64,000 nucleotides of DNA from Chromatiales bacterium. Its GTDB lineage: Bacteria; Pseudomonadota; Gammaproteobacteria; UBA6429. This document shows positions 1-9,052 of this stretch, one piece after another. The position numbers and the translations under genes were made by a program. The notes under the pieces were generated by a model. That model ran no database searches. It was not told the origin of the DNA and saw only the letters and a list, made by a program, of their open reading frames with translations. Position 1 is the first letter of the stretch, and every line of letters starts with the position of its first letter. Where the stretch lies: NCBI GenBank assembly GCA_027076405.1, contig JALTJN010000362.1, positions 186,001 to 250,000 of the forward strand, in the 5' to 3' direction.

Positions 1-56
1 GGATTGACCAAGCATTGTGTAATTTGAATTCATGGGTAAACCTTTAATCTCTTAAT

Positions 57-755
57 TTAATGGCTATGTGGTACGCCAGCATGTTGAAAGGCTAAATAAC
101 CTGTGATCAATGCCATAATGATCACGCTTAAACCAACAAGTGGTCTAATGTAAGTGTTGCGACTAAGTCTTACAAACCATCCGGTTAATATACCCGCAAT
201 CATCACGGTTGGCAAAGTGCCCACACCAAAAGCAAGCATTAGAAGAGCACCATCTTTTGCTGTTGCAGCGGTGCTTGACCAAATGAGTGCGGTATAAACA
301 AGGCCACAAGGTAACCAGCCCCAAAGCAGGCCAAATAAATAGGCATGGCCCGGATTTTTTACCGGAATAAGCTTTTGGCTGATGGGTTCTAATTTTTTCC
401 AAATTGGTTTACCTAGATGCTCAATTTTTACAAAAGCAGGAAACCAGCCGGCAAGATATAAACCAATTCCAACCATTAAAATGGACGCAAATACCTGCAA
501 AACAAAATGGCCATACTGAGGCGAAAAACCGGTAATATTATCGCCAAGACTACCGGCTAACATACCGGCAAGTGTATAGCTGCTTATTCGTCCCACGTTA
601 TATGCGGCAACATAAGGAATGAGTCGCCAACGATTATTGCGAATTTTTTCAGGTAAACTAAATGTTAATGCACCAATTATCCCGCCACACATGCCAACAC
701 AATGTAGTGTGCTAAAAAGGCCAACGAAAAAGGCACTTATAAACGTGATTTCCAT
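57..755 (-). CDS. TauE/SafE-like (COG2836) membrane protein
   Basis: A 232-residue inner-membrane protein with about six hydrophobic segments. Two related halves are visible: the first carries HCVGMCGG at residues 18-25, the second WLPCGLVY near residue 147. Paired Cys/Met-rich motifs of this kind are typical of the COG2836 branch of the TauE/SafE superfamily, which is often found beside copper-ATPase and cbb3 oxidase assembly genes and is thought to move metals or sulfur species. It is divergent from the copper-type P-ATPase at 877, which supports a metal-handling role. The substrate cannot be told from sequence. ATG start at 755; about 120 bases separate it from the ATPase start. Confidence 0.8.
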   Translation of the reverse strand: MEITFISAFFVGLFSTLHCVGMCGGIIGALTFSLPEKIRNNRWRLIPYVAAYNVGRISSYTLAGMLAGSLGDNITGFSPQYGHFVLQVFASILMVGIGLYLAGWFPAFVKIEHLGKPIWKKLEPISQKLIPVKNPGHAYLFGLLWGWLPCGLVYTALIWSSTAATAKDGALLMLAFGVGTLPTVMIAGILTGWFVRLSRNTYIRPLVGLSVIIMALITGYLAFQHAGVPHSH

Positions 756-876
756 AGATGCGACTATATATTTAAATTTTATCGAGTAAAATTAAGTTTA
801 TCATTGTCTTAGGTTAGACGTCTTTTAGTAATTTTATAGTATCCCACAAAGTCGCTTATTCAGGAGCAGTTAAAAA

Positions 877-3099
877 ATGAACAGTTATCGATTATCTATA
901 GGTGGTATGAGTTGTGCCGGGTGTGTCGCCTCAGTCGAAACCGCCCTTAATTCTGTTGATGGTGTAGAAGAAGCCAGTATTAATTTTGCCGAACATACCG
1001 CGCTGGTGAAGGGCACAATGGATATTGCCGATGTCATTGCAGCTGTAAAAGCAGCCAGTTATGATGCGGCAGAATTAAAAGGCGGTGACGAGGAAGAAGC
1101 GGAAAAAGAAGCGGCTGAATTTGCCTATTATCGGGATTTATTAAAAAAAGCGGGGGTTGCTGCTGTTGTTGGGCTGCCCCTCTTTATTGGCGGTATAACC
1201 GGTTTATTCCCTGACATTGATGCTGAAAATGGTCAATTCACGTGGTTATTGCTTGGTTTTATCACGCTAGGTGTGATGTTTTATTCCGGCCGACATTTTT
1301 TTACCGGAGCATGGAAGTCATTTCAGGTTCATAACGCGAATATGGATACATTGATTGCTCTGGGTACGGGCTCGGCTTGTATCTATTCTTTTGTCATTGT
1401 TTTATCACCGGATACCGTACCAAGCCTGGCGCGACATGCTTATTTTGAAGCTGCGGTTATTATTATTAGTTTGATTAATTTAGGTGCCGCGCTAGAAATG
1501 AAAGCGCGAGGGAAAACCAGTGAAGCTATAAAACGCTTGATCGGATTACAACCTAAAACAGCACGTGTTGTGCGTGATGGAAAAGAAATTGACGTCCCTA
1601 TCAGTGAGGTTGGGTTAGACGAAACCTTACGTGTGCGTCCCGGTGAACGAATTGCTGTGGACGGGGTAATTATTGATGGTCACTCCAGCATCGATGAGTC
1701 AATGTTAACCGGAGAGCCGATACCAATAGAAAAAAATATCGGCGATGAAGTTTCAACCGGAACGATTAATGCCAGCGGAACTTTTTTGTTTGTTTCTAAA
1801 CGAATCGGGACAGATACAGTGCTGGCGCAAATTATCGGTATGGTCAGACAGGCGCAGGCAACGAAACCGGCAATAGGTAGATTGGTTGATAAAATTGCAG
1901 CTATTTTTGTACCCTCAGTTTTAATTATCAGCGTGATAAACTTTTTAATCTGGTATAACTTTGCCACGGTTGATGCTGCAAGTTATGCCCTGGTTACAAC
2001 CATGACGATTCTTATTATTGCTTGTCCTTGTGCTTTGGGTTTAGCAACTCCTATCTCAATCATGGTCGGGGTGGGTAAAGCCGCTGAAATGGGTATCCTG
2101 ATTCGTAATGGAGATGCATTACAACAAGCTGGCAAATTAACTACGGTTGTTTTAGATAAAACAGGCACAGTGACAGAAGGGAAGCCTGAAGTTACCGAAC
2201 TAATTCATACCAAAGAAATCAATAATGATGATTTATTAATGCTCGGTGCAAGTCTTGAATCAGTATCAGAACACCCTCTGGCAACAGCTATTGTGAATTA
2301 TGCAAAAGAAAAAAATATTCAGTTAGTCGATACAGAAAAATTTGCAGCACTATCCGGTGAGGGAGTGAGCGGGCTCATTAACGGCCGAGCTATTTTATTT
2401 GGTAATTCACGATTAATGAATAACAATAAAATTGATATTCATGAACTCGAATCTGAAGCAGAGAAACTTTCTGAACAAGGTCGCACCAGTATGTACCTTG
2501 CTGCTGATGGCAAGTTGCAAGGCATTATTGCGGTGTCTGATCCGATTAAAAAAGATTCCATTGCTGCAATAAAACAGTTGCATGAGCTTGGTATGAAAGT
2601 GGTTATGTTAACTGGCGACAGTAAACGTACCGCTGAAGCAGTCGCGAAACAAGTCGGTGTAGATGAAGTGGTAGCTGAAGTATTACCTCAGGATAAAACC
2701 GATAAAATTACAAGTTTGCAACAGCAGGGTGAACAGGTTGCAATGGTGGGGGATGGCATTAATGATGCGCCGGCACTGGCTCAGGCGAATGTTGGTTTTG
2801 CTATTGGTAGCGGTACAGACGTCGCGATAGAAAGTGCAGACATTACATTGATGCGGGGTAGCTTGCATGGGGTTGCTGATGCGGTTGCTATATCCCGTGC
2901 AACAGTGAGTAATATCAAACAAAATTTATTTGGTGCATTTATTTATAATGTTGTGGGTATCCCTGTGGCTGCGGGCATTCTTTTTCCTTTCTTTGGTATT
3001 TTATTAAATCCAATGATTGCCGGTGCAGCAATGGCTATGTCTTCAGTCACCGTTGTAACAAATGCTAATCGCCTGCGTTTCTTTAAATCAAAAAGGTAA
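877..3099 (+). CDS. Copper-translocating P1B-type ATPase (CopA/CcoI-like)
   Basis: A 740-residue inner-membrane cation ATPase that exports or delivers monovalent copper using ATP. Features in order: one N-terminal heavy-metal-associated domain with MSCAGC (Cys13, Cys16); eight expected membrane helices; the TGEP actuator loop near residue 279; the CPC metal-site motif at residues 383-385; DKTGT with phosphorylated Asp427; SEHPLA nucleotide-binding motif near 466; MLTGDS; and GDGINDAP with Asp626. All catalytic residues are intact. The single HMA domain and CPC motif fit Cu(I) specificity. Detoxification (CopA) and cbb3 oxidase assembly (CcoI) cannot be separated here because no cco genes lie in the window. 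A tiny membrane ORF follows three bases after the stop. Confidence 0.93.
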   Translation: MNSYRLSIGGMSCAGCVASVETALNSVDGVEEASINFAEHTALVKGTMDIADVIAAVKAASYDAAELKGGDEEEAEKEAAEFAYYRDLLKKAGVAAVVGLPLFIGGITGLFPDIDAENGQFTWLLLGFITLGVMFYSGRHFFTGAWKSFQVHNANMDTLIALGTGSACIYSFVIVLSPDTVPSLARHAYFEAAVIIISLINLGAALEMKARGKTSEAIKRLIGLQPKTARVVRDGKEIDVPISEVGLDETLRVRPGERIAVDGVIIDGHSSIDESMLTGEPIPIEKNIGDEVSTGTINASGTFLFVSKRIGTDTVLAQIIGMVRQAQATKPAIGRLVDKIAAIFVPSVLIISVINFLIWYNFATVDAASYALVTTMTILIIACPCALGLATPISIMVGVGKAAEMGILIRNGDALQQAGKLTTVVLDKTGTVTEGKPEVTELIHTKEINNDDLLMLGASLESVSEHPLATAIVNYAKEKNIQLVDTEKFAALSGEGVSGLINGRAILFGNSRLMNNNKIDIHELESEAEKLSEQGRTSMYLAADGKLQGIIAVSDPIKKDSIAAIKQLHELGMKVVMLTGDSKRTAEAVAKQVGVDEVVAEVLPQDKTDKITSLQQQGEQVAMVGDGINDAPALAQANVGFAIGSGTDVAIESADITLMRGSLHGVADAVAISRATVSNIKQNLFGAFIYNVVGIPVAAGILFPFFGILLNPMIAGAAMAMSSVTVVTNANRLRFFKSKR

Positions 3100-3102
3100 A
3101 AA

Positions 3103-3174
3103 ATGATGTTGGTTAATTTAATTGGTTTGAGTTTAATCGGGCTTATTGTCTGGTGGTTTTGGTTAAGTAAGTAA
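3103..3174 (+). CDS. 23-residue single-helix membrane micro-ORF behind the Cu-ATPase
   Basis: An ORF of 23 codons begins three bases after the stop of the copper ATPase. It starts with two ATG codons, reads VNLIGLSLIGLIVWWFWLSK after the initial MML, and ends at TAA. Almost all of it is one hydrophobic helix ending in an aromatic WWFW belt and a Lys. From memory, similar helices form the N-terminus of cupredoxin-domain proteins encoded beside CopA-type ATPases, so this may be a stand-alone small subunit or a truncated relic. CcoS is another small protein in such operons, but the GQFDDL-like tail expected of CcoS is absent. No strong ribosome binding site is visible, so translational coupling to the ATPase is likely. 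Confidence 0.5.
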   Translation: MMLVNLIGLSLIGLIVWWFWLSK

Positions 3175-3217
3175 TGATTAAATGGATATAATTGAGTAAA
3201 AATTAAAGGTTGTTTTA

Positions 3218-4039
3218 ATGAATATAGCAGGAAAATTAGCCGGTGCTTTTTTTGGTTATTTAATTAGTGGCGGAAGTATTTGGGGATTAATTATTGGTGC
3301 TTATTTCGGGCATATTTTTGATCGGGGTTTAGGACAGGGTGATTTTTCTGCCGTTTTTAATAGCGTAAGAAACCGTGCTGAAATTCAACAGGTGTTCTTT
3401 AAAACGGTTTTTTCATTATTAGGTCATGTTGCCAAAGCCGATGGCCATGTTAGTGCAGAAGAAATTCAGGCGGCTCGGGCTGTCATGCAACAAATGCGTT
3501 TAGATGAGCAACAGTCTAAAAGAGCAATTGAGTTTTTTAATGAAGGCAAAAATAATAATTTTCACCCGGATCTTTGCATAGAAGAATTTCAAAAAATCTC
3601 GCACCATAACCGCGCACTATCTCAAATGTTGCTGGAAATTTTAATTTTTAGTGCCTTGGCTGATGGGAAGCTGGACAACACTGAAGAACGCATATTATTA
3701 AATATAAGTGAACAAATAGGTTATTCAGCTCAGGATTATCAGCGTTTAGTACAAATGGTACTGGCGCAGCAACATTTCCAGCAGTCCGGTACAGGGCAGG
3801 CGCACTATCAGCAGCAATCATCTGAAGATGCACTCAAAGAAGCCTATGCGGTATTAGGTGTGACAAGTACTGCCAGTGATGGTGAAATAAAGAAAGCCTA
3901 TCGTCGTCAAATGAATCAGCATCATCCGGATAAACTGGTTTCCAGAGGGATGCCGGAGGAAATGGTGAAAATGGCGACGGAAAAAACACAGGAAATTAAA
4001 GCCGCGTACGAGTTAATTGTGTCGCAACGAAAGAAATAA
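3218..4039 (+). CDS. djlA: DjlA-like co-chaperone (TerB + DnaJ domains)
   Basis: A 273-residue membrane-anchored DnaJ-family co-chaperone. An N-terminal glycine-rich hydrophobic segment (residues 4-32) resembles the DjlA transmembrane dimerisation region. A TerB-like helical domain follows (about 50-180, with AKADGHVSAEE and ALADGKLDNTEE repeats), then a Q-rich linker. The C-terminal J domain (about 206-273) contains the HPD motif in QHHPDKL, which stimulates the DnaK ATPase. Domain order and length match DjlA. It lies downstream of the ATPase region with a short gap. In the family this protein activates envelope stress responses through DnaK; nothing in the sequence identifies the client. 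Confidence 0.88.
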   Translation: MNIAGKLAGAFFGYLISGGSIWGLIIGAYFGHIFDRGLGQGDFSAVFNSVRNRAEIQQVFFKTVFSLLGHVAKADGHVSAEEIQAARAVMQQMRLDEQQSKRAIEFFNEGKNNNFHPDLCIEEFQKISHHNRALSQMLLEILIFSALADGKLDNTEERILLNISEQIGYSAQDYQRLVQMVLAQQHFQQSGTGQAHYQQQSSEDALKEAYAVLGVTSTASDGEIKKAYRRQMNQHHPDKLVSRGMPEEMVKMATEKTQEIKAAYELIVSQRKK

Positions 4040-4055
4040 TTTAACAGTTGTTTTA

Positions 4056-4085
4056 TTGAGAAAGCTTATACTTCATAGATATAAT
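4056..4085 (+). promoter_or_regulatory. Sigma-70 promoter for the GGDEF-EAL gene
   Basis: TTGAGA at 4056-4061 and a perfect TATAAT at 4080-4085 are separated by 18 bases. Transcription would start near 4092, about 42 bases before the start codon of the diguanylate cyclase/phosphodiesterase gene. Confidence 0.6.
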
Positions 4086-4133
4086 TGTTAATGCCTACTC
4101 TTTCCCCCCAATTAATTAGGTTTTTTTTGCAAT

Positions 4134-5984
4134 ATGAGAACAAACGAAGTTTACAGTTATTTGCATAAACAAATTCCGGTAATGATTGTCTTGGCACTTT
4201 TTCCGGGGTTGGCTTATATTTTTCTGGGCTGGCTGAATGATATCTATATAGCGGCTCTTTTCTGGTATATCACTGTTTTGATGGTATCTGCCAGAGGTTA
4301 CTTACTTTATAAAAAATTTAACTTAAAAAAAATGAGTGAGTCTCAACTGAGGCTTTGGTATAAACACATTTCTTTTTTATTTTATTTGTTCTTCCTGATT
4401 TGGCTTGTCATTTTTTTAATCTATGCGCCGGAATCTGAATCCGGTATGCATTATATTGCTATTTTCACCGAAATCGGTGCGTCTACCGTCGCGGCGGCAT
4501 TATTATTTCCGGATAAAAAACTCTATAAGCCGATTATTATCACGTTGATGGTTCCACTTGCCATGTATTTTGCATTAATTGATGCATGGTATGGTTATAT
4601 TTTAATGGCTTTCTCTCTGACTTTGGCCTGGGTTTTATTTTATGCCGCAAACAGTAGTAATGCTCTTTTCAGTAAAACTATTTTTCAGGCAACACATGAT
4701 TATTTAACCGGAATATATAATCGACAATATTTTGTAGAGTTTTTACAAAAAAAAATGAACTACCTAAAGAATACGGGAGAATATTCATATCTTTTATTGA
4801 TTGATCTTGATCATTTTAAAACAGTCAATGATTCATTGGGGCATGATATTGGTGATCATCTTCTACAGGAAGTCGTTAGAAGAATAAAACAAAACATAAA
4901 TAAAGATTGTCTGTTGTCTCGCTTAGGTGGAGATGAATTTATTATTACCGGTAGTGATTTTACAAATAAAGAAACATGTAAAGCTGAGGCATTAGAAATT
5001 TCGGAAAAATTGTTATCTGCTTTAAAGGAAACATATATACTTGATAAACATCATTTGTATTTAAGTGCAAGTATCGGCGTTAGTTTGATTAGCTCGAATG
5101 GAACAAGTTCGGCAGATTTTATTAAAGAAGCTGATATAGCAATGTACGAGGTGAAAAACAAAGGGCGTGATGGTGTTTTCTTTTTTGACGAAGAAATGGC
5201 CGAGCGCGTTGAGCGTAACCTTAAACTTGAACGTTTGCTTCATTTAGCAGTAAAACGTAATCAGATTTATCTTGATTATCAGCCTCAGGTTGATGAAAAG
5301 CAAAAAGTAATTGGTACAGAAGTTCTGGCGCGATGGAATAGCGAGGAAATGGGAGAAGTTTTTCCTGTTGAATTTATTTCCATTGCAGAACAAACCGGAC
5401 TTATTGTCGAGGTGGGTCAGTTTATTATTGAATCTGCATTTAAAACCCTGAAAGACTGGAATACAAAAGGTATTGATGTACAGAAAATGTCTATCAACAT
5501 TAGTGTACGTCAGTTTATGCATCATAGTTTTGTTGATGACGTTACCTCTTTGAGTGAAAAATATTTAGATAGAAAGCTGGCAGAAAAAGTGATTTTTGAA
5601 ATCACCGAAAGTATAGTTGCTGAAAGTGCTAATATTGTTGATACCATAAACGGGATCAAGAAATTAGGTATTCGTTTTTCAATGGACGATTTCGGAACCG
5701 GATATAGTTCGTTAAGCTATATTAGAAAGTTACCGATTGATGAGTTAAAAATAGATCGCCATTTTATAAAAGAACTGTCGCAATATAACAATGCAGAAGC
5801 AATGGTGAATACTATTATTCATATAGCAGAGATTTTTAATCTTTCGGTTGTTGCTGAAGGTGTTGAAACTGAAGAGCAACAAAAATTTCTTATTGAACAT
5901 GGCTGTAAAATATTTCAGGGGTATTTATATTCGAAAGCGATTTCAAAAGAAAAATTTGAACAGTTTTATCTGCAAAATAAATAA
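4134..5984 (+). CDS. Membrane GGDEF-EAL cyclic-di-GMP protein
   Basis: A 616-residue cyclic-di-GMP turnover protein. Residues 15-180 hold about six membrane helices, a possible sensor or anchor. The GGDEF domain (about 185-350) has an intact LGGDEF active site and the substrate-binding DHFKTVNDSLGHD. The EAL domain (about 365-612) has the signature as EVLARW, with the other metal and catalytic residues present: SINIS, EITES, MDDFGTGYSS, LKIDRHF and VAEGVET. EVL for EAL is a common active variant, so both synthesis and hydrolysis are possible; many such proteins use GGDEF only as a GTP-sensing module. It has its own promoter and no partner gene. Confidence 0.93.
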   Translation: MRTNEVYSYLHKQIPVMIVLALFPGLAYIFLGWLNDIYIAALFWYITVLMVSARGYLLYKKFNLKKMSESQLRLWYKHISFLFYLFFLIWLVIFLIYAPESESGMHYIAIFTEIGASTVAAALLFPDKKLYKPIIITLMVPLAMYFALIDAWYGYILMAFSLTLAWVLFYAANSSNALFSKTIFQATHDYLTGIYNRQYFVEFLQKKMNYLKNTGEYSYLLLIDLDHFKTVNDSLGHDIGDHLLQEVVRRIKQNINKDCLLSRLGGDEFIITGSDFTNKETCKAEALEISEKLLSALKETYILDKHHLYLSASIGVSLISSNGTSSADFIKEADIAMYEVKNKGRDGVFFFDEEMAERVERNLKLERLLHLAVKRNQIYLDYQPQVDEKQKVIGTEVLARWNSEEMGEVFPVEFISIAEQTGLIVEVGQFIIESAFKTLKDWNTKGIDVQKMSINISVRQFMHHSFVDDVTSLSEKYLDRKLAEKVIFEITESIVAESANIVDTINGIKKLGIRFSMDDFGTGYSSLSYIRKLPIDELKIDRHFIKELSQYNNAEAMVNTIIHIAEIFNLSVVAEGVETEEQQKFLIEHGCKIFQGYLYSKAISKEKFEQFYLQNK

Positions 5985-6055
5985 AACAAAAAGGTAACAG
6001 AGCCACCATTCAAAATGACCCCGTTATCAGGTAATGTTAATTTCAACCTCAACCT

Positions 6056-6520
6056 TTAAAACATTCGCCCCGCACTGGCGACTGTAATAACTATTAATCC
6101 AATTATTGTATTAATTCCTACCATTTTACGAATAATATTCAGGTTCCTTCCACCTTCCGGCCAGTCCTGTTTAATCACCGCTTCTTTCAAGCGTTTAAAT
6201 GGTGCAAAGTAAACATGTAAATAAATGAAGATCATCACCGTACCTAAACCATTCATAATATGAACATATAAAGGAGTGTTTGCCATACCAGCCCAAATAT
6301 TAAATATCATCATGTAACCGGTTAAAGGTAAAAATAAAAGAGCGAGCCAGACAAAAGGAAAGAATTTTTTGAATACGCCAACCCACAATTGCAAACGCAC
6401 AGGGGGTTCAAGTTGCGTGGCTGCGACAGGGCGTAAAAACATATAGGCGAAAAACATACCGCCAACCCAGACAACGGCGGATAATAAATGTAAAACAATA
6501 GAGAAAGTATTTACTGTCAT
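6056..6520 (-). CDS. CopD-family integral membrane protein
   Basis: A 154-residue protein with four predicted membrane helices. The first is LHLLSAVVWVGGMFFAYMFL, and a His (HIMNG) sits in a later helix. The HLLSAVVWVGGMFF signature is typical of the CopD/DUF2269-like membrane family, implicated in copper uptake or haem-like binding but poorly characterised. It is convergent with the GGDEF-EAL gene and precedes a secreted hydrolase on the same strand, with a gap of about 35 bases, so the two may be co-transcribed. The family call is good; the function is unknown. Confidence 0.7.
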   Translation of the reverse strand: MTVNTFSIVLHLLSAVVWVGGMFFAYMFLRPVAATQLEPPVRLQLWVGVFKKFFPFVWLALLFLPLTGYMMIFNIWAGMANTPLYVHIMNGLGTVMIFIYLHVYFAPFKRLKEAVIKQDWPEGGRNLNIIRKMVGINTIIGLIVITVASAGRMF

Positions 6521-6554
6521 TCTAGTTTCCTTAAATTATTTTATTTTGCTGGTG

Positions 6555-7379
6555 TTATTTAATTTTAGTTTCGGTGCCGTGGGCATTTTTAGCCAGCCAG
6601 CCTCGTATACGTTTTATTAAAATATCATTCTTGCTGTCAAAAAAATGATTAGCACCACTAATTTTTATTTGCGTGTATTTTTTATTACCTGCTTTACGGG
6701 CAACTTGTGCTTTTATTTTTTCACTTTCTAATACTGATGTTAAATCCAGACTACCAAAAATGTCCAGCACAGGTACTTTAATCGTTTTTAGTGATTTTAG
6801 GTAGTTCACTTTATTTTTTGCGTACATATTGCCCGATGCACCCACAGCAACAAAAGCACGAATGGCCGAGTCGGGCTTGTTTGCCATGTAATAGGCGGCC
6901 ATTGCGGAGCCTAAACTATGGCCGATGATAACGATATTTTTAATCCCCTTGGATTTCAAAAAGCGAACGGCTGCATTGATACGTGGCGCAACTTCTTTAA
7001 AAAGGGGAATGTAATCATCATAGCTGGCTTCGTTGTTAAGTACCGGCATTTGTAATGAAAGTGTTGACCAGCCAAAGTCGGGAAGCTGACTTCGCAATGG
7101 CCGCACAACCTGATCCCAGTTAGGATGAACCCCAGTGCCATGTAAAATAATGGCCGCTCCCATGGTTTTTTCAGTAGTATTTTCGGTGTAGATTGAAAGA
7201 ATTTTATTTTTACCGGCTTTTAGCCACTGCGCATCACCAACCATAATACTATCGACAACTTGATCAGCCCAGCGTTGTTCTTTTGCCATGTCTGAGGCAA
7301 TAGCTTGCTGAGTAATCAGGCTGAGTAGCAGACTATATCCTAAAATTTGCAGGGTTTTTAGGGGCTGTAGTATCTTCAT
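6555..7379 (-). CDS. Periplasmic alpha/beta hydrolase (DUF3530-like)
   Basis: A 274-residue exported serine hydrolase. I start it at 7379 because a GGAG Shine-Dalgarno lies 7 bases upstream and the protein then begins with a clean signal peptide (MKILQPLKTLQILGYSLLLS..., cleavage near AIA-S). An upstream in-frame start at 7472 would bury this signal. Visible motifs are ILHGTG (oxyanion region), GHSLGSAMA with the nucleophile Ser, a strand ending IFGSLD, and ANHFF with the catalytic His near the C-terminus. This arrangement resembles DUF3530-type hydrolases. The substrate is unknown. It lies upstream of the CopD-family gene. Confidence 0.72.
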   Translation of the reverse strand: MKILQPLKTLQILGYSLLLSLITQQAIASDMAKEQRWADQVVDSIMVGDAQWLKAGKNKILSIYTENTTEKTMGAAIILHGTGVHPNWDQVVRPLRSQLPDFGWSTLSLQMPVLNNEASYDDYIPLFKEVAPRINAAVRFLKSKGIKNIVIIGHSLGSAMAAYYMANKPDSAIRAFVAVGASGNMYAKNKVNYLKSLKTIKVPVLDIFGSLDLTSVLESEKIKAQVARKAGNKKYTQIKISGANHFFDSKNDILIKRIRGWLAKNAHGTETKIK

Positions 7380-7537
7380 GATCATCTCCATGGGTATATT
7401 AATAGAGTATATGACAATCGCTGGCGCAAAAGGCTGAAAAATTCGCTGTGATCGGGTAAAGTTGCGCTTCAAAAATTTTACTAGTCCGGATTATATGATA
7501 ATTGGACTGAATATAAGCTAACAAGAGGCAACAAAAC

Positions 7538-8230
7538 ATGGCAGATTTCAAAATAGCACCGTCAATCCTAGCGGCAGATTTTGCACGTTTAGGTGATGAA
7601 GTAGATAACGTCATAAAGTCAGGTGCAGATGTTGTGCATTTCGACGTTATGGATAATCACTATGTGCCAAACCTGACTATCGGGCCTTTGGTTTGTGATG
7701 CTTTACGTAAGCACGGTGTGACCGCAGATATTGATGTACATTTAATGGTTAAGCCGGTTGATCGTATTATTCCGGATTTTATCGATGCCGGCGCAAGCTA
7801 CATCACTTTCCACCCGGAAGCTTCTGAACATATTGATCGTACATTACAAATGATTCGCGAAGGTGGTTGTAAATCAGGTTTGGTCTTTAATCCTGCAACA
7901 CCGTTAGATATTCTGAAACATGTAATGGATAAAGTGGATATTATTTTATTGATGTCTGTGAACCCGGGTTTTGGTGGCCAAAGCTTTATCCCTGAAACAC
8001 TTAATAAATTGCGTGAAGCACGTAAATTAATTGATGAAAGTGGATATGACATCACATTAGAAATTGATGGTGGTGTAAAAGTAGATAATATTCGCGAAGT
8101 CGCTGAAGCAGGTGCTGACATGTTTGTTGCCGGTTCTGCAGTATTTAATGCGAAGAATGATAAAGATGCTGACGTTTATAACACTGTTATCAAACAGTTC
8201 CGTGATGAATTAGCAAAAGTAGGTAAGTAA
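7538..8230 (+). CDS. rpe: Ribulose-phosphate 3-epimerase
   Basis: A 230-residue TIM-barrel enzyme that interconverts ribulose 5-phosphate and xylulose 5-phosphate in the pentose phosphate pathway. Family motifs are clear: APSILAADF at the N-terminus, [17 protein letters not shown] with metal ligands, [16 protein letters not shown] and EIDGGV. Length is normal. The start has an AAGAGG ribosome binding site. The gene is followed three bases later by gph, so both are translated from one message. In E. coli rpe and gph are also adjacent. Confidence 0.97.
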   Translation: MADFKIAPSILAADFARLGDEVDNVIKSGADVVHFDVMDNHYVPNLTIGPLVCDALRKHGVTADIDVHLMVKPVDRIIPDFIDAGASYITFHPEASEHIDRTLQMIREGGCKSGLVFNPATPLDILKHVMDKVDIILLMSVNPGFGGQSFIPETLNKLREARKLIDESGYDITLEIDGGVKVDNIREVAEAGADMFVAGSAVFNAKNDKDADVYNTVIKQFRDELAKVGK

Positions 8231-8233
8231 TTC

Positions 8234-8914
8234 ATGTCATTAAAGAAACCGGACATGATTCTTATTGACGTAGACGGTACGCTGGTCGACAGCGTGCCTG
8301 ATCTTGCTTATTGCGTTGATGAAATGATGAAGCAATTGGGCATGCCTGTTCATGGTGAAGAAAAAGTACGTGACTGGGTGGGTAATGGTGTTGAACGTTT
8401 AACACGTCGTGCTTTAATTGGTCAGCTTGATGGTGAGCCGAGCGATGCTTTATTTGAGAAGGCATACCCTATATTTTTAGAACTTTATGCGGAAAATACA
8501 TGTGTTCGTAGTTGTCTCTATGACGGCGTAAAAGAAGGCATGGAATATATGAAAGCAGAAGGTTATAAATTAGGTTGTGTGACTAATAAAGATGCACAGT
8601 TTACTTTACCTATTCTAAAAACATTAGGCATCCATGATGATTTTGAAATCATTATTTGTGGCGATACACTGGCAAAGAAAAAGCCTGATCCATTACCGCT
8701 ATTACATGCTGCCGAACAGTTGGGCGTGAAACCGGAAAATGCCATGATGTTAGGTGACTCTATTAGTGATGTAAAAGCATCACGTGCTGCGGGTTTCCAG
8801 ATTACCTGTATGAGTTATGGTTATAATCACGGTGTTGATATAAAAGAAGCTAATCCGGATGCTGTGATTGATTCAATGGCTGAGTTATCTGGTATATTAA
8901 GTAAAGCGGCATAA
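8234..8914 (+). CDS. gph: Phosphoglycolate phosphatase
   Basis: A 226-residue HAD-superfamily phosphatase that dephosphorylates 2-phosphoglycolate, a by-product of DNA 3'-phosphoglycolate repair and of Rubisco oxygenation. Motif I is DVDGTLVDS with nucleophile and acid Asp, then a helical cap, VTNK (motif II), KKKPDPLPL (motif III Lys) and MLGDSISDVKASRAAG (motif IV). It directly follows rpe with a 3-base gap and precedes the trp leader. Assignment to Gph rather than another HAD phosphatase rests on this neighbourhood and overall similarity. Confidence 0.93.
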   Translation: MSLKKPDMILIDVDGTLVDSVPDLAYCVDEMMKQLGMPVHGEEKVRDWVGNGVERLTRRALIGQLDGEPSDALFEKAYPIFLELYAENTCVRSCLYDGVKEGMEYMKAEGYKLGCVTNKDAQFTLPILKTLGIHDDFEIIICGDTLAKKKPDPLPLLHAAEQLGVKPENAMMLGDSISDVKASRAAGFQITCMSYGYNHGVDIKEANPDAVIDSMAELSGILSKAA

Positions 8915-8930
8915 CAATAAAGATCTGATA

Positions 8931-8975
8931 ATGAATACTAAATTTCAACAAATACAATCTCGATGGCATAACTAA
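8931..8975 (+). CDS. trpL: Putative trp leader peptide
   Basis: A 14-codon ORF reading MNTKFQQIQSRWHN ends 77 bases before trpE and 12 bases before a strong terminator hairpin. It has one Trp codon (TGG at 8964-8966) two codons before the end, the layout expected of a transcription attenuator. Tandem Trp codons, as in enteric bacteria, are absent, and only a weak AAAG-like ribosome binding site is seen. I infer its role from position and the hairpin. Confidence 0.55.
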   Translation: MNTKFQQIQSRWHN

Positions 8976-8987
8976 GCTGCGAGTGGC

Positions 8988-9030
8988 GCCGGCTCAATTA
9001 TTTTCAGATTGGCCGGCAGTATTTATTGTT
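8988..9030 (+). terminator. trp attenuator terminator hairpin
   Basis: GCCGGC at 8988-8993 pairs with GCCGGC at 9012-9017. The stem is extended inward by a T-G pair and an AAT/ATT pairing around one bulged C, giving about ten pairs, and is followed by a U-rich stretch (9020-9042). It sits between the putative leader peptide and trpE, so it should act as a tryptophan-responsive attenuator. I could not draw a convincing antiterminator. Confidence 0.65.
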
Positions 9031-9052
9031 ATTTTATTATTAGGCAAAAAAG

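Noticed and set aside
3103..3174. Calling the micro-ORF CcoS
   Set aside because: It lacks the acidic GQFDDL-like tail and no cco genes are nearby.
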